Source: CAG-791 sp963655255 (GTDB lineage Bacteria > Bacillota > Clostridia > Lachnospirales > Lachnospiraceae). Taken from it: a DNA stretch of 64,000 nucleotides. A model generated the notes under the pieces. That model saw only the letters and a list, made by a program, of their open reading frames with translations, was not told where the DNA came from and did not search any database. Positions 33,524-42,134 of the stretch are shown piece by piece (the first letter of the stretch is position 1; every line of letters starts with the position of its first letter). The stretch lies in the NCBI GenBank assembly GCA_963655255.1, contig CAVKEB010000002.1:62001-126000 (forward strand), read 5' to 3'. Position numbers and translations under genes: made by a program.

Positions 33524-33985
33524 ATGAATACACCGCTGAAAAAAGAAAAATTCATTCAGATTAACATTGTGGTAAAGGATATTCAGAAGGCGGCTGCAGC
33601 GTGGGGAAAGATTCTTGGGATTGAAACGCCGCAGATTCGTGAGAATCATCTGGAATCTTCAGAAGAATATAAATATACTTACCGCGGGCGGGAAGTGCCC
33701 TGCGACCTGCTCGTCTGTGACATTCCGATGGGGCAGTTTGTCATTGAACTCCATCAGCCGATGGGAGGAGCCAGTTCTTTCCAGGAATTCGTAGAAAAAC
33801 ATGGAAATGGTGTTCATCACCTTGGCTTTGAAGTCGGAGATGATCGGGACGAAGTTCTCCGGGAACTGAAAGATATGGGGCTGGATGTGGACCGGACGGT
33901 CGGTTATTATCCGGGGAGCAGCTGGACAATCGTCGATTCTGAGGATGTGCTTGGGGTAAATTTGAATATCAAACCGGTTCGGTGA
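33524..33985 (+). CDS. VOC-fold protein 4
   Basis: The 153-residue VOC protein is related to VOC 1 (compare WGKILGIETPQI with WAALLGVEKPEI, and VGYYPGSSW with IGYYPEMSY). The first ligand is Gln (KFIQINIVV) and the last is Asn (LGVNLNIKP), while Glu (FVIELHQP) and His (GVHHLGFEV) remain. Two of four ligands are therefore altered, which suggests a non-catalytic or differently tuned subunit. It starts 11 bases after VOC 3 with AAAGAGG upstream. A strong hairpin follows 35 bases after the stop, ending the cluster. Confidence 0.8.
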   Translation: MNTPLKKEKFIQINIVVKDIQKAAAAWGKILGIETPQIRENHLESSEEYKYTYRGREVPCDLLVCDIPMGQFVIELHQPMGGASSFQEFVEKHGNGVHHLGFEVGDDRDEVLRELKDMGLDVDRTVGYYPGSSWTIVDSEDVLGVNLNIKPVR

Positions 33986-34020
33986 GCTTTTCGCCGGACG
34001 GTAAAACGACTTCTGTGTAA

Positions 34021-34064
34021 CAGGGACTGTGGAGAAGAGAAAGCTCTTTTCTTCACAGTCCCTG
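34021..34064 (+). terminator. Terminator of the ABC-oxidoreductase-VOC cluster
   Basis: CAGGGACTGTG and CACAGTCCCTG are exact complements, continued inward by GAGAAGAG/CTCTTTTC. CTTTCG follows, a short T-containing tail. Confidence 0.75.
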
Positions 34065-34098
34065 CTTTCGTGTGATTCGCCCGGCGGAAGCTTTCTGT

Positions 34099-34155
34099 AA
34101 CAGCAGCATCGGTGCTGATGCATTCGCGGATTTTGCCTCAGCGAAGTATAAATAT
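34099..34155 (+). repeat. Start-associated repeat, copy I (orphan, decayed)
   Basis: AACAGCAGCATCGGTGCTGA, then tgcattcgcggattttgcct and cagcgaagtataaatATG. GAGG has become GAAG, hairpin A is missing, and the ATG at 34153 is followed by two codons and TAA. No gene uses it; the mannosidase starts 183 bases later. Confidence 0.75.
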
Positions 34156-34286
34156 GAAAGATTAAGTTAATTAAATTAGAACAATAAAAAAGCTAATTTT
34201 TACAAAAATAATTGCAAAATCCGATCGACAGACCTCTTCGTTCGCGGTAGGATGAAAAGAGAAATGTTCTGAAGCGGGGACTTTGG

Positions 34287-34300
34287 AGAAAGCGTTTTCA
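34287..34300 (+). promoter_or_regulatory. cre-like site (carbon catabolite control) upstream of mannosidase
   Basis: AGAAAGCGTTTTCA matches the CcpA consensus TGWNANCGNTNWCA except at the first base. It lies 36 bases upstream of the beta-mannosidase ATG, a usual place for repression. Confidence 0.5.
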
Positions 34301-34335
34301 AGAACACAGTCGTTTTTATGTAATGGAGGGATAAG

Positions 34336-36954
34336 ATGAAACAGCAGATTTTATCACAGGGATGGACGCTGACCATTCCGGAGGACAATGTCTACCACAT
34401 TGGACCGGACCCGATTCCGGCGACGATCCCGGGAAGCGTGTATTCGTGCCTTCTCGAGAACGGACTCATGCCGGATCCGTACTGGCGGGACAATGAGCTG
34501 GATGCACTGAAGCTCATGGAGAATGACTTCGTGTTCACGGAGCACTTTGCGCCGGAGGAAGGGCTTCTGTCCTCGGATCGTGTTATTCTCCGGTTCGACG
34601 GAATCGACACCATTGCGGACATCTTCCTGAACGGAACGTTCCTCGGCCACACGGAGAACATGCACCGGAGCTTTGAGTTCGAGGTGAAGGACTTTCTGAA
34701 GGACGGGGAGAATGAGCTTTCCGTGAAGCTCTATTCTCCGACGAAGTTCATCGCAGCCTGCCATGAGAAGATCGGGAACATGGAGAGCACGGACGCGATG
34801 CCGGGTTATCCGCAGCTTCGAAAGGCTCACTGCATGTTCGGCTGGGACTGGGGCCCGCGCCTTCCCGATGCGGGGCTTTACCGCCCGGTGCGGCTCCTTG
34901 GCGTGAAGAAGGCAAGACTCTCTGATGACATCCGCGTGATGCAGGGGCATGAGATTGAAGAGACCGGAATCCACGGAAACGTGGTAAAGAGCGTGGTGCT
35001 CTCCGTGACGGCGCAGACGGATCCCGCGGAAGCGGCAGGCGTGCACGCCGAGATCACGCTGACGGATCCGGACGGACAGGAGAAGAGCTTTGCCGTAGAG
35101 GGAGGTCTTGGCGGAAAGCTTACGGTGGAGAATCCGAAACTCTGGTGGCCGAACGGATACGGCGCGCAGGATCTGTACACGATGACGGTGCGCCTTGTGG
35201 ACGATGCGACCGGGGAAGAGCTGGACAGGACACAGAAGAGAATCGGCCTTCGGACGGTGACGGTGGATACGTCGCCTTTCCCGGAGGAGGAGAGGGATCC
35301 CCATGTCGGTCCGCAGGTCCGGGAGGACCGGAAGGAAGGCCGGCATTTTGACTTCGTGGTGAACGGCCTGCATATCTTCGCGATGGGCGGAGACTACATC
35401 CCGGAGGACAACATCCTGCAGCGGGTGAACCGCGGCCGGACGGAGATCCTTTTAAGAGATGCGGCAGAAGCGCATTACAACTGCATCCGGATCTGGGGAG
35501 GCGGCTATTACCTGGATGACTTCTTCTATGATCTCTGCGATGAGTACGGCCTTCTGGTATGGCAGGACTTCATGTTCGCCTGCGCAAGCTATGAACTGAG
35601 CGACGCGTTCGAGGAGAACCTGAAGGCGGAATTCGTGGAAGTGGTCAGACGTCTGCGCCATCACGCGTCCATGGGCGTGTGGTGCGGCAACAACGAGATG
35701 GAGACGGAGATTCTGGAGGACCACGAGAGCGGCAAGTTCAACGAGCAGGTCCCGGGAATGGGAGGAATCCGTCCCGTCCACAAGGCTTCGAACAAGCAGT
35801 TCTACGACTACATCAAGCTGTATGAGTACATCCTCCCGAAGGTGATGAAGGAGGAGGCGCCGGAGGCCTTCTACTGGCCGTCCTCCCCGTCGTCGGGCGG
35901 CAACTACGAAGATGCCTATGAGGAGAACATCGGCGACGCGCACTACTGGGGCGTGTGGCACGGCGGAGACCAGTTCTCGGACTACAGGAAGCACCACTTC
36001 CGTTTCCTGTCAGAGTTCGGGTTCCAGTCGTTCCCCTGCATGGCGACGGTCCGTTCGTTCACGGAGCCGGAGGACCGGAACGTGTTCTCGGAGGTGATGG
36101 AGATGCACCAGAGGAACACGGCGGCAAACGGCAAGATCATGAACTACCTGTCGGCGACCTACCGGTATCCGAAGGACTTTGATGAGCTCCTGTACTGCTC
36201 GCAGATGCTGCAGCTGGATGCGATCCGGTACGGCGTGGAGTATTTCCGGAGAATCCGCGGGACCTGCATGGGCACCGTGGTGTGGCAGCTGAACGACATC
36301 TGGCCGGTGGCATCGTGGGCGTCCATTGACTACTACGGAAGATGGAAGGCACTCCATTACGGAGAGAAGCGGTTCTTCGCACCGGTCTCCATCACCTGTG
36401 AGGAGCACGGGAGACTGGATCAGAAGCCGTTTGTGAATTCGCTGCCGATTCCGGTGGAGTACTCGGCGGCCCTCCATGTGGCGAACGAGACGAAAGAGAC
36501 GGTGAAGGGAACGGTCCGCTGGCAGCTGCGGCGTCCGGACTCCTCGGTCATCCGGGAGAATGAGAAGGACATCGAGGTGGCACCTTACAGCGGAACCTGG
36601 CTGGAGAAGGAGATTTACAACGGACTGGCGGACGAGAGAGACATGCACCTGTACTATGAATTCGTGCAGGATGGAGAGGTGGTCTCCTCGGGAACCGCGC
36701 TGTTCGTTGCGCCGAAGCACTATCATTTCACGGATCCGAAGCTCTCGGTGAAGTCGGAAGGGGACACGGTGACCGTGACCTCGGAGGGATATGCAAAGGG
36801 CGTGTGCATCGAGTCGGAGGACGGGAACCTTCGCCTTTCGGACAACTTCTTCGATATGGAGAAGGGAGAGAGGACACTCCGGATCATCGGGAAGAAGCCG
36901 GAAGGAACCTTCCGGGTCCGCAGCGTGTACGACATCGCTCCTGTAGAACAGTAA
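34336..36954 (+). CDS. Beta-mannosidase, glycoside hydrolase family 2
   Basis: This retaining exo-glycosidase removes terminal beta-D-mannose, acting in the cytosol (no signal peptide). The 872-residue length is usual. In order: an N-terminal jelly-roll (WTLTIPEDN, YWRDNE), the mannosidase motif CMFGWDWGPRLPDAG near residue 170, an immunoglobulin-like domain, and a TIM barrel. The barrel has WGGGYYLDDFFYDLCDEYGLLVWQDFMFACASY, acid/base Glu in WCGNNEMET near residue 453, nucleophile Glu in LSEFGFQS near 559, and WQLNDIWPVASWASIDY. Two C-terminal beta domains follow. A cre-like site precedes it and a terminator follows. The product probably feeds on oligosaccharides imported by the ABC system encoded downstream; that link is inferred. 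Confidence 0.95.
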   Translation: MKQQILSQGWTLTIPEDNVYHIGPDPIPATIPGSVYSCLLENGLMPDPYWRDNELDALKLMENDFVFTEHFAPEEGLLSSDRVILRFDGIDTIADIFLNGTFLGHTENMHRSFEFEVKDFLKDGENELSVKLYSPTKFIAACHEKIGNMESTDAMPGYPQLRKAHCMFGWDWGPRLPDAGLYRPVRLLGVKKARLSDDIRVMQGHEIEETGIHGNVVKSVVLSVTAQTDPAEAAGVHAEITLTDPDGQEKSFAVEGGLGGKLTVENPKLWWPNGYGAQDLYTMTVRLVDDATGEELDRTQKRIGLRTVTVDTSPFPEEERDPHVGPQVREDRKEGRHFDFVVNGLHIFAMGGDYIPEDNILQRVNRGRTEILLRDAAEAHYNCIRIWGGGYYLDDFFYDLCDEYGLLVWQDFMFACASYELSDAFEENLKAEFVEVVRRLRHHASMGVWCGNNEMETEILEDHESGKFNEQVPGMGGIRPVHKASNKQFYDYIKLYEYILPKVMKEEAPEAFYWPSSPSSGGNYEDAYEENIGDAHYWGVWHGGDQFSDYRKHHFRFLSEFGFQSFPCMATVRSFTEPEDRNVFSEVMEMHQRNTAANGKIMNYLSATYRYPKDFDELLYCSQMLQLDAIRYGVEYFRRIRGTCMGTVVWQLNDIWPVASWASIDYYGRWKALHYGEKRFFAPVSITCEEHGRLDQKPFVNSLPIPVEYSAALHVANETKETVKGTVRWQLRRPDSSVIRENEKDIEVAPYSGTWLEKEIYNGLADERDMHLYYEFVQDGEVVSSGTALFVAPKHYHFTDPKLSVKSEGDTVTVTSEGYAKGVCIESEDGNLRLSDNFFDMEKGERTLRIIGKKPEGTFRVRSVYDIAPVEQ

Positions 36955-36992
36955 AATGCCACCCGTGGCAGAAAACTTTTGAAAACGTTTTT

Positions 36993-37025
36993 GGATGGGA
37001 TTCTTCGGAATTCCATCCTTTTTTG
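36993..37025 (+). terminator. Terminator of beta-mannosidase gene
   Basis: GGATGGGATT/AATTCCATCC stem (one G-T pair) with loop CTTCGG, followed by TTTTTTT. A cre-like TGAAAACGTTTTTG stretch lies immediately before it at 36980-36993. Confidence 0.85.
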
Positions 37026-37135
37026 ACGGGGTTTTGATAGAAAATGAATAGAAAACCGGCGAAAAGAAAGCGTACTGTCGTAGGAAATTGTGAAAGAAAG
37101 CATTTATTTAACTAAATTTAAGCCTACGAAAAACG

Positions 37136-37145
37136 TAAACGTTTA
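37136..37145 (+). promoter_or_regulatory. LacI-type operator upstream of transporter 2
   Basis: TAAACGTTTA is a perfect palindrome with the CG centre typical of LacI-family operators. The extended AAACGTTTAAG recurs as AAACGTTTAAG at 56245-56255 upstream of transporter 3. It lies 200 bases before the binding-protein gene, in a 390-base A/T-rich gap that otherwise holds only the terminator above and a small GAGAC/GTCTC hairpin near 37300. Confidence 0.5.
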
Positions 37146-37344
37146 AGCAACGAGGGGAAAGATCTAAAAATATGCACAAAAAGAGAACGACAATTTTGAA
37201 CTAAATTCCTAAAAATGAACTGTACGTCAATGAAAACGGAAAAAGGCATTGATCTTTTATGCAAAAAGACATACCATACTGCTAAAAGATACTTAAATGA
37301 GACGAAAGGTCTCACCAATGAGTACAAAGTACAGGAGGGAACAA

Positions 37345-38811
37345 ATGAAGAAAAAGGTATTAAGTGTATTACTTGCTTCGACCATGGTAGCAGGCATCCT
37401 CGCAGGATGCGGCTCTTCCAGCTCGACCGAAGCTCCGGCAGCAGACGCTTCTACCGAGGCAGCAGCGGCAGACACTGAGGCAGCTGAGGATGCTTCTACC
37501 GAGGCAGCAGATGCAGAAGATACTGAGGCAGCGGACAGCGCAGATCTGGCTTACACGGGCGAGATCAACCTGATGCACTACAGCACTTCCGAGGAGTCCG
37601 AAGGAAACGGCGGTTCCGATGGATTCCGTACCATGATCGCAAACTGGGAAGAGGCTCATCCGGACATCACCCTCAACCAGAACGTTCTGGCAAACGATGA
37701 GTACAAGACTCAGATCGCTACGATGGCAGCAGCAGGTGACCTTCCGGATGTATTCCTTCTGCAGGGCATGAACACCAAGTCCTGGGCAGCGCAGGGACTG
37801 ATCATGGACATGACCGATATCATCAAGGAGTCCCCTTACTACGCTGATTACAATCAGGATTACTTCACTCCTTTCAAGGATGGCGACAAGCTGTACGGCC
37901 TTCCGGTTTTGACCGGCGGCACCTGCACCGTTGTAATCTATGACAAGGCTGCATGGAAGGATGCCGGATTTGATTCCTTCCCGGACAACTGGGATGATGT
38001 CAAGAAGGCAGATGAGTACTTCAAGGCAAACGGCTATGACGGAACCATCGCATTCGGCAACGGCGGTCAGTGGCAGGCGAACTCCGATTTCCTGAGCACG
38101 CTTGGTGATCGTTACACCGGCAAGGAGTGGTTCCAGCACATCATCGACGGCGACGGCGAGGCTTCCTTCACGGATGATTCCTTCGTAGCTGCTCTGCAGT
38201 TCACACAGGATATCTTCCAGAGCGGAATCTTCAACTCCGACTTCAACAGCGTAACCAATGAGGACGCTCGTGAGTACTTCATCGCTGGCGACTATCCGGC
38301 ATTCATCGGCGGCAACTGGGATGAGTCCTACATCGCAGCTACTCTGCAGGCAGATGATGAGGATGCTTACAACAACCTCGGCTTCGCAGTTCTTCCTCAG
38401 CCTTCTGATGCAACGGAAGATCCTGATTCCCAGAACATCGGACTCGGCTACGCAATGGCAATCAACTCCAAGGTTGCGGATGATCCGGACAAGCTTGCAG
38501 CATGCATCGACTTCTGTGAGTATGTAACCGGACCGGAGTTCGCTTCTTATGTAGCTGAGAACTATGCACTCGGCGGACTTACCAAGGTTGCAGATGTAGA
38601 TCTGTCCGGCTTCGATGAAGTTACCCAGGCATTCTACAACTACTCCTATGTTGACACGACTCCTTGCGAAATCTATGACTCTTATGTAGATCCCGCTGTA
38701 TGGTCCGTATGCAACACCGGCCTTCAGGAACTCATGAACGGCACCGGCACTGCTAAGGATCTGGCTGCAGACATCCAGGCAGCATACGAGGAGAACTACC
38801 TCAAAAAGTAA
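37345..38811 (+). CDS. ABC sugar transporter substrate-binding lipoprotein 2
   Basis: This is a family 1 extracellular solute-binding lipoprotein of 488 residues: signal MKKKVLSVLLASTMVAGILA, lipobox Cys-22, a Ser/Ala/Thr/Glu/Asp-rich linker to about residue 70, then the binding domains (MIANWEEAHPDITLNQNVLANDEYKTQI, LPDVFLLQGMNTKSWAAQG). ATG 37345 follows AGGAGGGA. Codon use is strongly biased, as in highly expressed genes. The permeases follow after a terminator-like hairpin, which should raise binding protein over permease. The nearby beta-mannosidase suggests manno-oligosaccharides as cargo, but this is inference. Confidence 0.92.
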   Translation: MKKKVLSVLLASTMVAGILAGCGSSSSTEAPAADASTEAAAADTEAAEDASTEAADAEDTEAADSADLAYTGEINLMHYSTSEESEGNGGSDGFRTMIANWEEAHPDITLNQNVLANDEYKTQIATMAAAGDLPDVFLLQGMNTKSWAAQGLIMDMTDIIKESPYYADYNQDYFTPFKDGDKLYGLPVLTGGTCTVVIYDKAAWKDAGFDSFPDNWDDVKKADEYFKANGYDGTIAFGNGGQWQANSDFLSTLGDRYTGKEWFQHIIDGDGEASFTDDSFVAALQFTQDIFQSGIFNSDFNSVTNEDAREYFIAGDYPAFIGGNWDESYIAATLQADDEDAYNNLGFAVLPQPSDATEDPDSQNIGLGYAMAINSKVADDPDKLAACIDFCEYVTGPEFASYVAENYALGGLTKVADVDLSGFDEVTQAFYNYSYVDTTPCEIYDSYVDPAVWSVCNTGLQELMNGTGTAKDLAADIQAAYEENYLKK

Positions 38812-38827
38812 TTCCTGAATAAGGAGC

Positions 38828-38895
38828 ACAAAGAGATTCTCTTTGTGAAATCGTATGAAATGGGCCTCGCGGTTTACCCCTCGGGGCCCTTTTTT
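38828..38895 (+). terminator. Two hairpins between binding protein 2 and its permeases
   Basis: First CACAAAGAG-att-CTCTTTGTG (38828-38848), a perfect stem with no T run. Then GGGCCTCG...CGGGGCCC (38862-38889) followed by TTTTTT. The pair can protect the binding-protein mRNA 3' end and stop most transcripts before the permeases. Confidence 0.75.
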
Positions 38896-38922
38896 AAAAC
38901 AAAGAGTTAGGGGGTTTCGTCC

Positions 38923-39819
38923 ATGCTGAAGGCTATCAAACCCAAAATGAGTACCGTCGTCGCACTGTTGTTCATTCCGGTCGTATGGTACGTGTTTTCT
39001 GTATTTGTTCCACTGGTTACTGCACTGTTTTACAGCTTCTTTGAATGGAAAGGCGGTCCGAACAAGACATTCACCGGACTTGCCAACTACAGCAGACTGG
39101 TCAATGACGCGACGTTCTGGCAGTCTGTATGGCACAATCTTCTGATCGTGCTGGTTTGTATCATCGGACAGGTCGGCATCGCGTTTATCCTGGTGCTGAT
39201 GGTTCAGTCCAGACTTGCAAAATGCAAGGGAATTCACAGAACATTTGGCTTCTTCCCGAGCACCATTTCAGCCGTTTACATCGGTCTGATCTGGACAATG
39301 ATTTTCGATTATAAAAGAGGAATTCTGAACTGGTTCCTGGAAGTGACCGGACACGCGGATGCCGTGAAGGTGTGGCTGAATGAACCGAGCCTGGTTCTGG
39401 GGTGCGTGAGCGTACCGCTGGTATGGCAGTATATCGGCTACTACATGGTCATCCTGTTCGCGGCAATCGCTGCAGTAGACAAGGAAATCTTCGAGGTAGC
39501 GGAGCTGGACGGCGCCAATGCGTTCCAGCGCGCGGTTTACATCGTTCTTCCTCTTATTAAGAATATGATCATGGTCTGCCTGACGCTCTGCATCTCCGGC
39601 AACATGAAGGTATTCGATCATATTTACACAATGACTGCCGGCGGCCCCGGAACCTCTTCGATGGTTATGGCGCTGTACGGATACAAGGTCTCCTTTGAAC
39701 AGTCCAACATGGGTTACGGTTCCGCGATTTCCGTCGGCATCTTCGTAATCAGCCTTGTGGTTATTCAGGGAAGCCGTGCCCTTGTGAACTTTTTGACAAA
39801 GGATAAGGGGGTAGAATAA
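38923..39819 (+). CDS. ABC sugar permease, MalF type (transporter 2)
   Basis: The 298-residue integral membrane subunit has helices from about residue 12 (VVALLFIPVVWYVFSVFVPLVTALFYSFF), then FTGLANYSRLVND and the EAA coupling loop DKEIFEVAELDGANAFQRAVYIVLPLIKN near residue 190. AGGGGGTTTCG precedes the ATG. Its stop overlaps the next ATG by one base (TAATG), so the two permeases are coupled. An ATPase gene is lacking. Confidence 0.93.
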   Translation: MLKAIKPKMSTVVALLFIPVVWYVFSVFVPLVTALFYSFFEWKGGPNKTFTGLANYSRLVNDATFWQSVWHNLLIVLVCIIGQVGIAFILVLMVQSRLAKCKGIHRTFGFFPSTISAVYIGLIWTMIFDYKRGILNWFLEVTGHADAVKVWLNEPSLVLGCVSVPLVWQYIGYYMVILFAAIAAVDKEIFEVAELDGANAFQRAVYIVLPLIKNMIMVCLTLCISGNMKVFDHIYTMTAGGPGTSSMVMALYGYKVSFEQSNMGYGSAISVGIFVISLVVIQGSRALVNFLTKDKGVE

Positions 39820-40715
39820 TGGCTAAGCAGAAAGAATTTGAAATGACGAAAGTCAAGAGCGCGAGGACTCCCGCGCAGAGATTCGGAACCGGCGTGCTGG
39901 CTGTTTTCATCAATGCAGTTCTGTGGATCTTCTCCCTTTCCTGCATTTTCCCGCTGGTCTGGATGTTCTATTCTTCCCTGAAGAAGAAAAGAGAATTCAA
40001 CGCGGATATCATCGGGCTGCCGCACAATCCGACCTTTGACAACTACGTCAAGGTGCTGACCAACAAGGACTATCACCTGGGAAGCTCCATGATGAACAGT
40101 GTCCGCACGACCGTTCTCTCGGTTGCGCTGATCCTGATTTTCGGCTTTGTCATCGGATACATCCTTGCGAGAATCGACTTCAAGATGAATCGCCCGCTGT
40201 ACGCGATTTTCCTGATGGGACTTCTGATTCCGGTGCACTCTCTCCTGGTTCCGATCTACGTTGTATTCAACAAGTTCGGATTTGCCAACCAGTGGTATAC
40301 GCTGATCATCCCGTATGTGGCGTTCGGCATACCGATTGCGGTGTTCCTGATCGAGAGCTTCATCAAATCGGTTCCGGTGGAACTGGAAGAAGCGGCGGCC
40401 ATTGACGGAAGCTCGTTTATGAACACGCTGATCAAGATCATCCTTCCGGTCACGAAGCCGATCCTGACGACGGTGGCAATCATCCAGTCCTTCAGCTGCT
40501 GGAATGAGTTCTCCTTCGCCTTGGTGCTCTGCTCCAGGAATCAGAAGCTGCAGACGGTTCCGCTTGCGATGACCAACTTCAAGGGCCAGTTCGCATCGGA
40601 CTACCCGAAGATCATGGCGGGCATGCTGATCACCATGCTGCCGATCGTTGTGCTGTACTTCGCATTCTCCAAGAAGATCATCGAAGGTATGGTCACCGGC
40701 GCAGTCAAGGGCTGA
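39819..40715 (+). CDS. ABC sugar permease, MalG type (transporter 2)
   Basis: The 298-residue partner permease has an N-terminal basic tail (KQKEFEMTKVKSARTPAQRF), six helices, the EAA loop PVELEEAAAIDGSSFMNTLIKIILPVTKP near residue 190 and the typical end FSKKIIEGMVTGAVKG. It is the last gene of transporter 2; a strong terminator lies 120 bases downstream and the next gene is on the other strand. Confidence 0.93.
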   Translation: MAKQKEFEMTKVKSARTPAQRFGTGVLAVFINAVLWIFSLSCIFPLVWMFYSSLKKKREFNADIIGLPHNPTFDNYVKVLTNKDYHLGSSMMNSVRTTVLSVALILIFGFVIGYILARIDFKMNRPLYAIFLMGLLIPVHSLLVPIYVVFNKFGFANQWYTLIIPYVAFGIPIAVFLIESFIKSVPVELEEAAAIDGSSFMNTLIKIILPVTKPILTTVAIIQSFSCWNEFSFALVLCSRNQKLQTVPLAMTNFKGQFASDYPKIMAGMLITMLPIVVLYFAFSKKIIEGMVTGAVKG

Positions 40716-40834
40716 TTCATCGCATAGGTTTTATGCAGGAACAGGGCGGATGGGATACAGATGCCCTTGCAGGAATTTGCAGATGAATGAGACGGCAGAC
40801 AAGCTGGATCTGCAAAAAGAGAATAAGAAAAGAA

Positions 40835-40869
40835 AACGCTCTCTCCGGGTATCGGAGGGGGCGTTTTTT
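40835..40869 (+). terminator. Terminator after transporter 2
   Basis: A 13-bp stem AACGCTCTCTCCG/CGGAGGGGGCGTT (three G-T pairs) with loop GGTAT runs into TTTTTT. The minus-strand arm also has an A/T flank, so it may act for both converging genes. Confidence 0.85.
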
Positions 40870-40897
40870 AATGGGTGCATGCCGGGTGGCGGCTTTT

Positions 40898-41794
40898 TTA
40901 TGCGGAATCATGCGTGCAGCGCAGGCTTTCCGTTCGTACAGAACCGAGATTCTGTCCGGTCGGCTCAGCCGCTTTTTTCACGCTGCCGAGCCTGCACTGG
41001 CGGCGGTATTCCGACGGACTCTGCCCGGAGACTGCACGGAAGACACGATTGAAATGCGTGAGGTTGGAGAAGCCGGTCAGCGCCGCCACCTGTGTGACAT
41101 TCTTGTCGGTTTCCATGAAAATCCGCTTGGCATTCATGATGCGGGTGCGCTGCAGGTATTCGATGATGGTGCGGTTGGCATATTTCCGGAACTGGCGGCA
41201 GAGGTAATATTCACTCATGCCGAAGCGCTCGGCAAGGCCCGGGATGGTAATTTCGGAGGCGTAATTTTCGTGAATATAGCTGATCACCTCGTTGATTCGG
41301 TCACCGCCGGAGAACTTTTTGATCTGGGTCTGGCGCAGCACGAGGATGAGAATCATGTTCAGAATGGAACGCATCTGCGCCCAGTGGTAATCCTCCGGGT
41401 GTTCCTGCTCATCGAGCATGCCGTAAATCAGCCGCCGCAGTTCCCGCAGCATTTCCCGGGAAGGACGGTAGACATGAAACGGATCGGAGAGTGCGGGGAG
41501 CATCTCATCGGAAGCAACCATGTCGGGACGGAAATAAATGACAACCCGGGAAAACGGAACATCCAGATTGCTGAAGGAGTGATGCATCGTGAGAGGCGGA
41601 AAGAGAATGAAGTCTCCCGAGGTGGTCAGAAAAATCTTGTCGTCAATGGTGTGATAGCGGTTCCCGGAATCCAGAAAATACAGCTCATAGTATTCGTGGA
41701 AGTGGGACTTGGACATATTATCATTGACGCTGCTGATCTGTTCCAGGGCGATGGGAGCGCCTGCATCCATCGATGCCTGTGCCTTGTCTATCAT
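40898..41794 (-). CDS. AraC family transcriptional regulator 2
   Basis: The 298-residue regulator has a cupin domain (SHFHEYYELYFLDSGNRYHTIDDKIFLTTSGDFILFPPLTMHHSF) and a C-terminal double helix-turn-helix (ITIPGLAERFGMSEYYLCRQFRKY, then NVTQVAALTGFSNLTHFNRVFRAVSGQSPSEYRR). It is divergent from the GH31 glycosidase gene, separated by 340 bases, and convergent with transporter 2; it may control either or both. The effector is unknown, probably a sugar. Confidence 0.9.
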   Translation of the reverse strand: MIDKAQASMDAGAPIALEQISSVNDNMSKSHFHEYYELYFLDSGNRYHTIDDKIFLTTSGDFILFPPLTMHHSFSNLDVPFSRVVIYFRPDMVASDEMLPALSDPFHVYRPSREMLRELRRLIYGMLDEQEHPEDYHWAQMRSILNMILILVLRQTQIKKFSGGDRINEVISYIHENYASEITIPGLAERFGMSEYYLCRQFRKYANRTIIEYLQRTRIMNAKRIFMETDKNVTQVAALTGFSNLTHFNRVFRAVSGQSPSEYRRQCRLGSVKKAAEPTGQNLGSVRTESLRCTHDSA

Positions 41795-42134
41795 GCTGCC
41801 TTCCTTCTTTCGTCCGCAGGACGGTCGTTCGGGAAATAAAATACCGGAGCTGTCGGAACTTTGAGATCAATATAGGACAAGATATGTAAAAAATCAAACA
41901 AAGCTGTGCAGGATATGTGTGGATTCTCAGAACTGTTTTTCCTAAAATTTTATGGAACCGCGGGAAGAGATGTTTCCGGTGCAGATGTATGGCCGGGAAG
42001 TCTGCCGCGGATTCGTATGCAGTGCAGAAAGCGTGTTGTTTTTGCCTGAGAAGAGCCGGAAGCACCGGATGCGGTTTCCGACTGCGGAAGGACCGCGGCG
42101 GGATCAGGCGCGAAGAGATAAAAGGGAGAACGAG
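41795..42134. other. Divergent intergenic region, AraC 2 / GH31
   Basis: A 340-base gap. The first 150 bases are A/T-rich and likely hold both promoters, but no convincing hexamer pair was identified. The second half is G/C-rich and open in the GH31 frame from 41952, but the encoded residues (EPREEMFPVQMYGREV...) resemble no GH31 N-terminus, so it is treated as leader. Confidence 0.4.

Noticed and set aside
33986..34335. A possible small gene at the orphan repeat copy (ATG 34153)
   Set aside because: The frame ends after three codons and the ribosome site has mutated to GAAG.
37369..39237. A 622-codon minus-strand frame opposite binding protein 2 and its permease
   Set aside because: Mirror of strongly biased coding sequence; the Val/Cys/Ile-rich translation has no domain.
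40787..41839. A 350-codon plus-strand frame over the second AraC gene
   Set aside because: Antisense to a clear AraC regulator and runs through the transporter 2 terminator.
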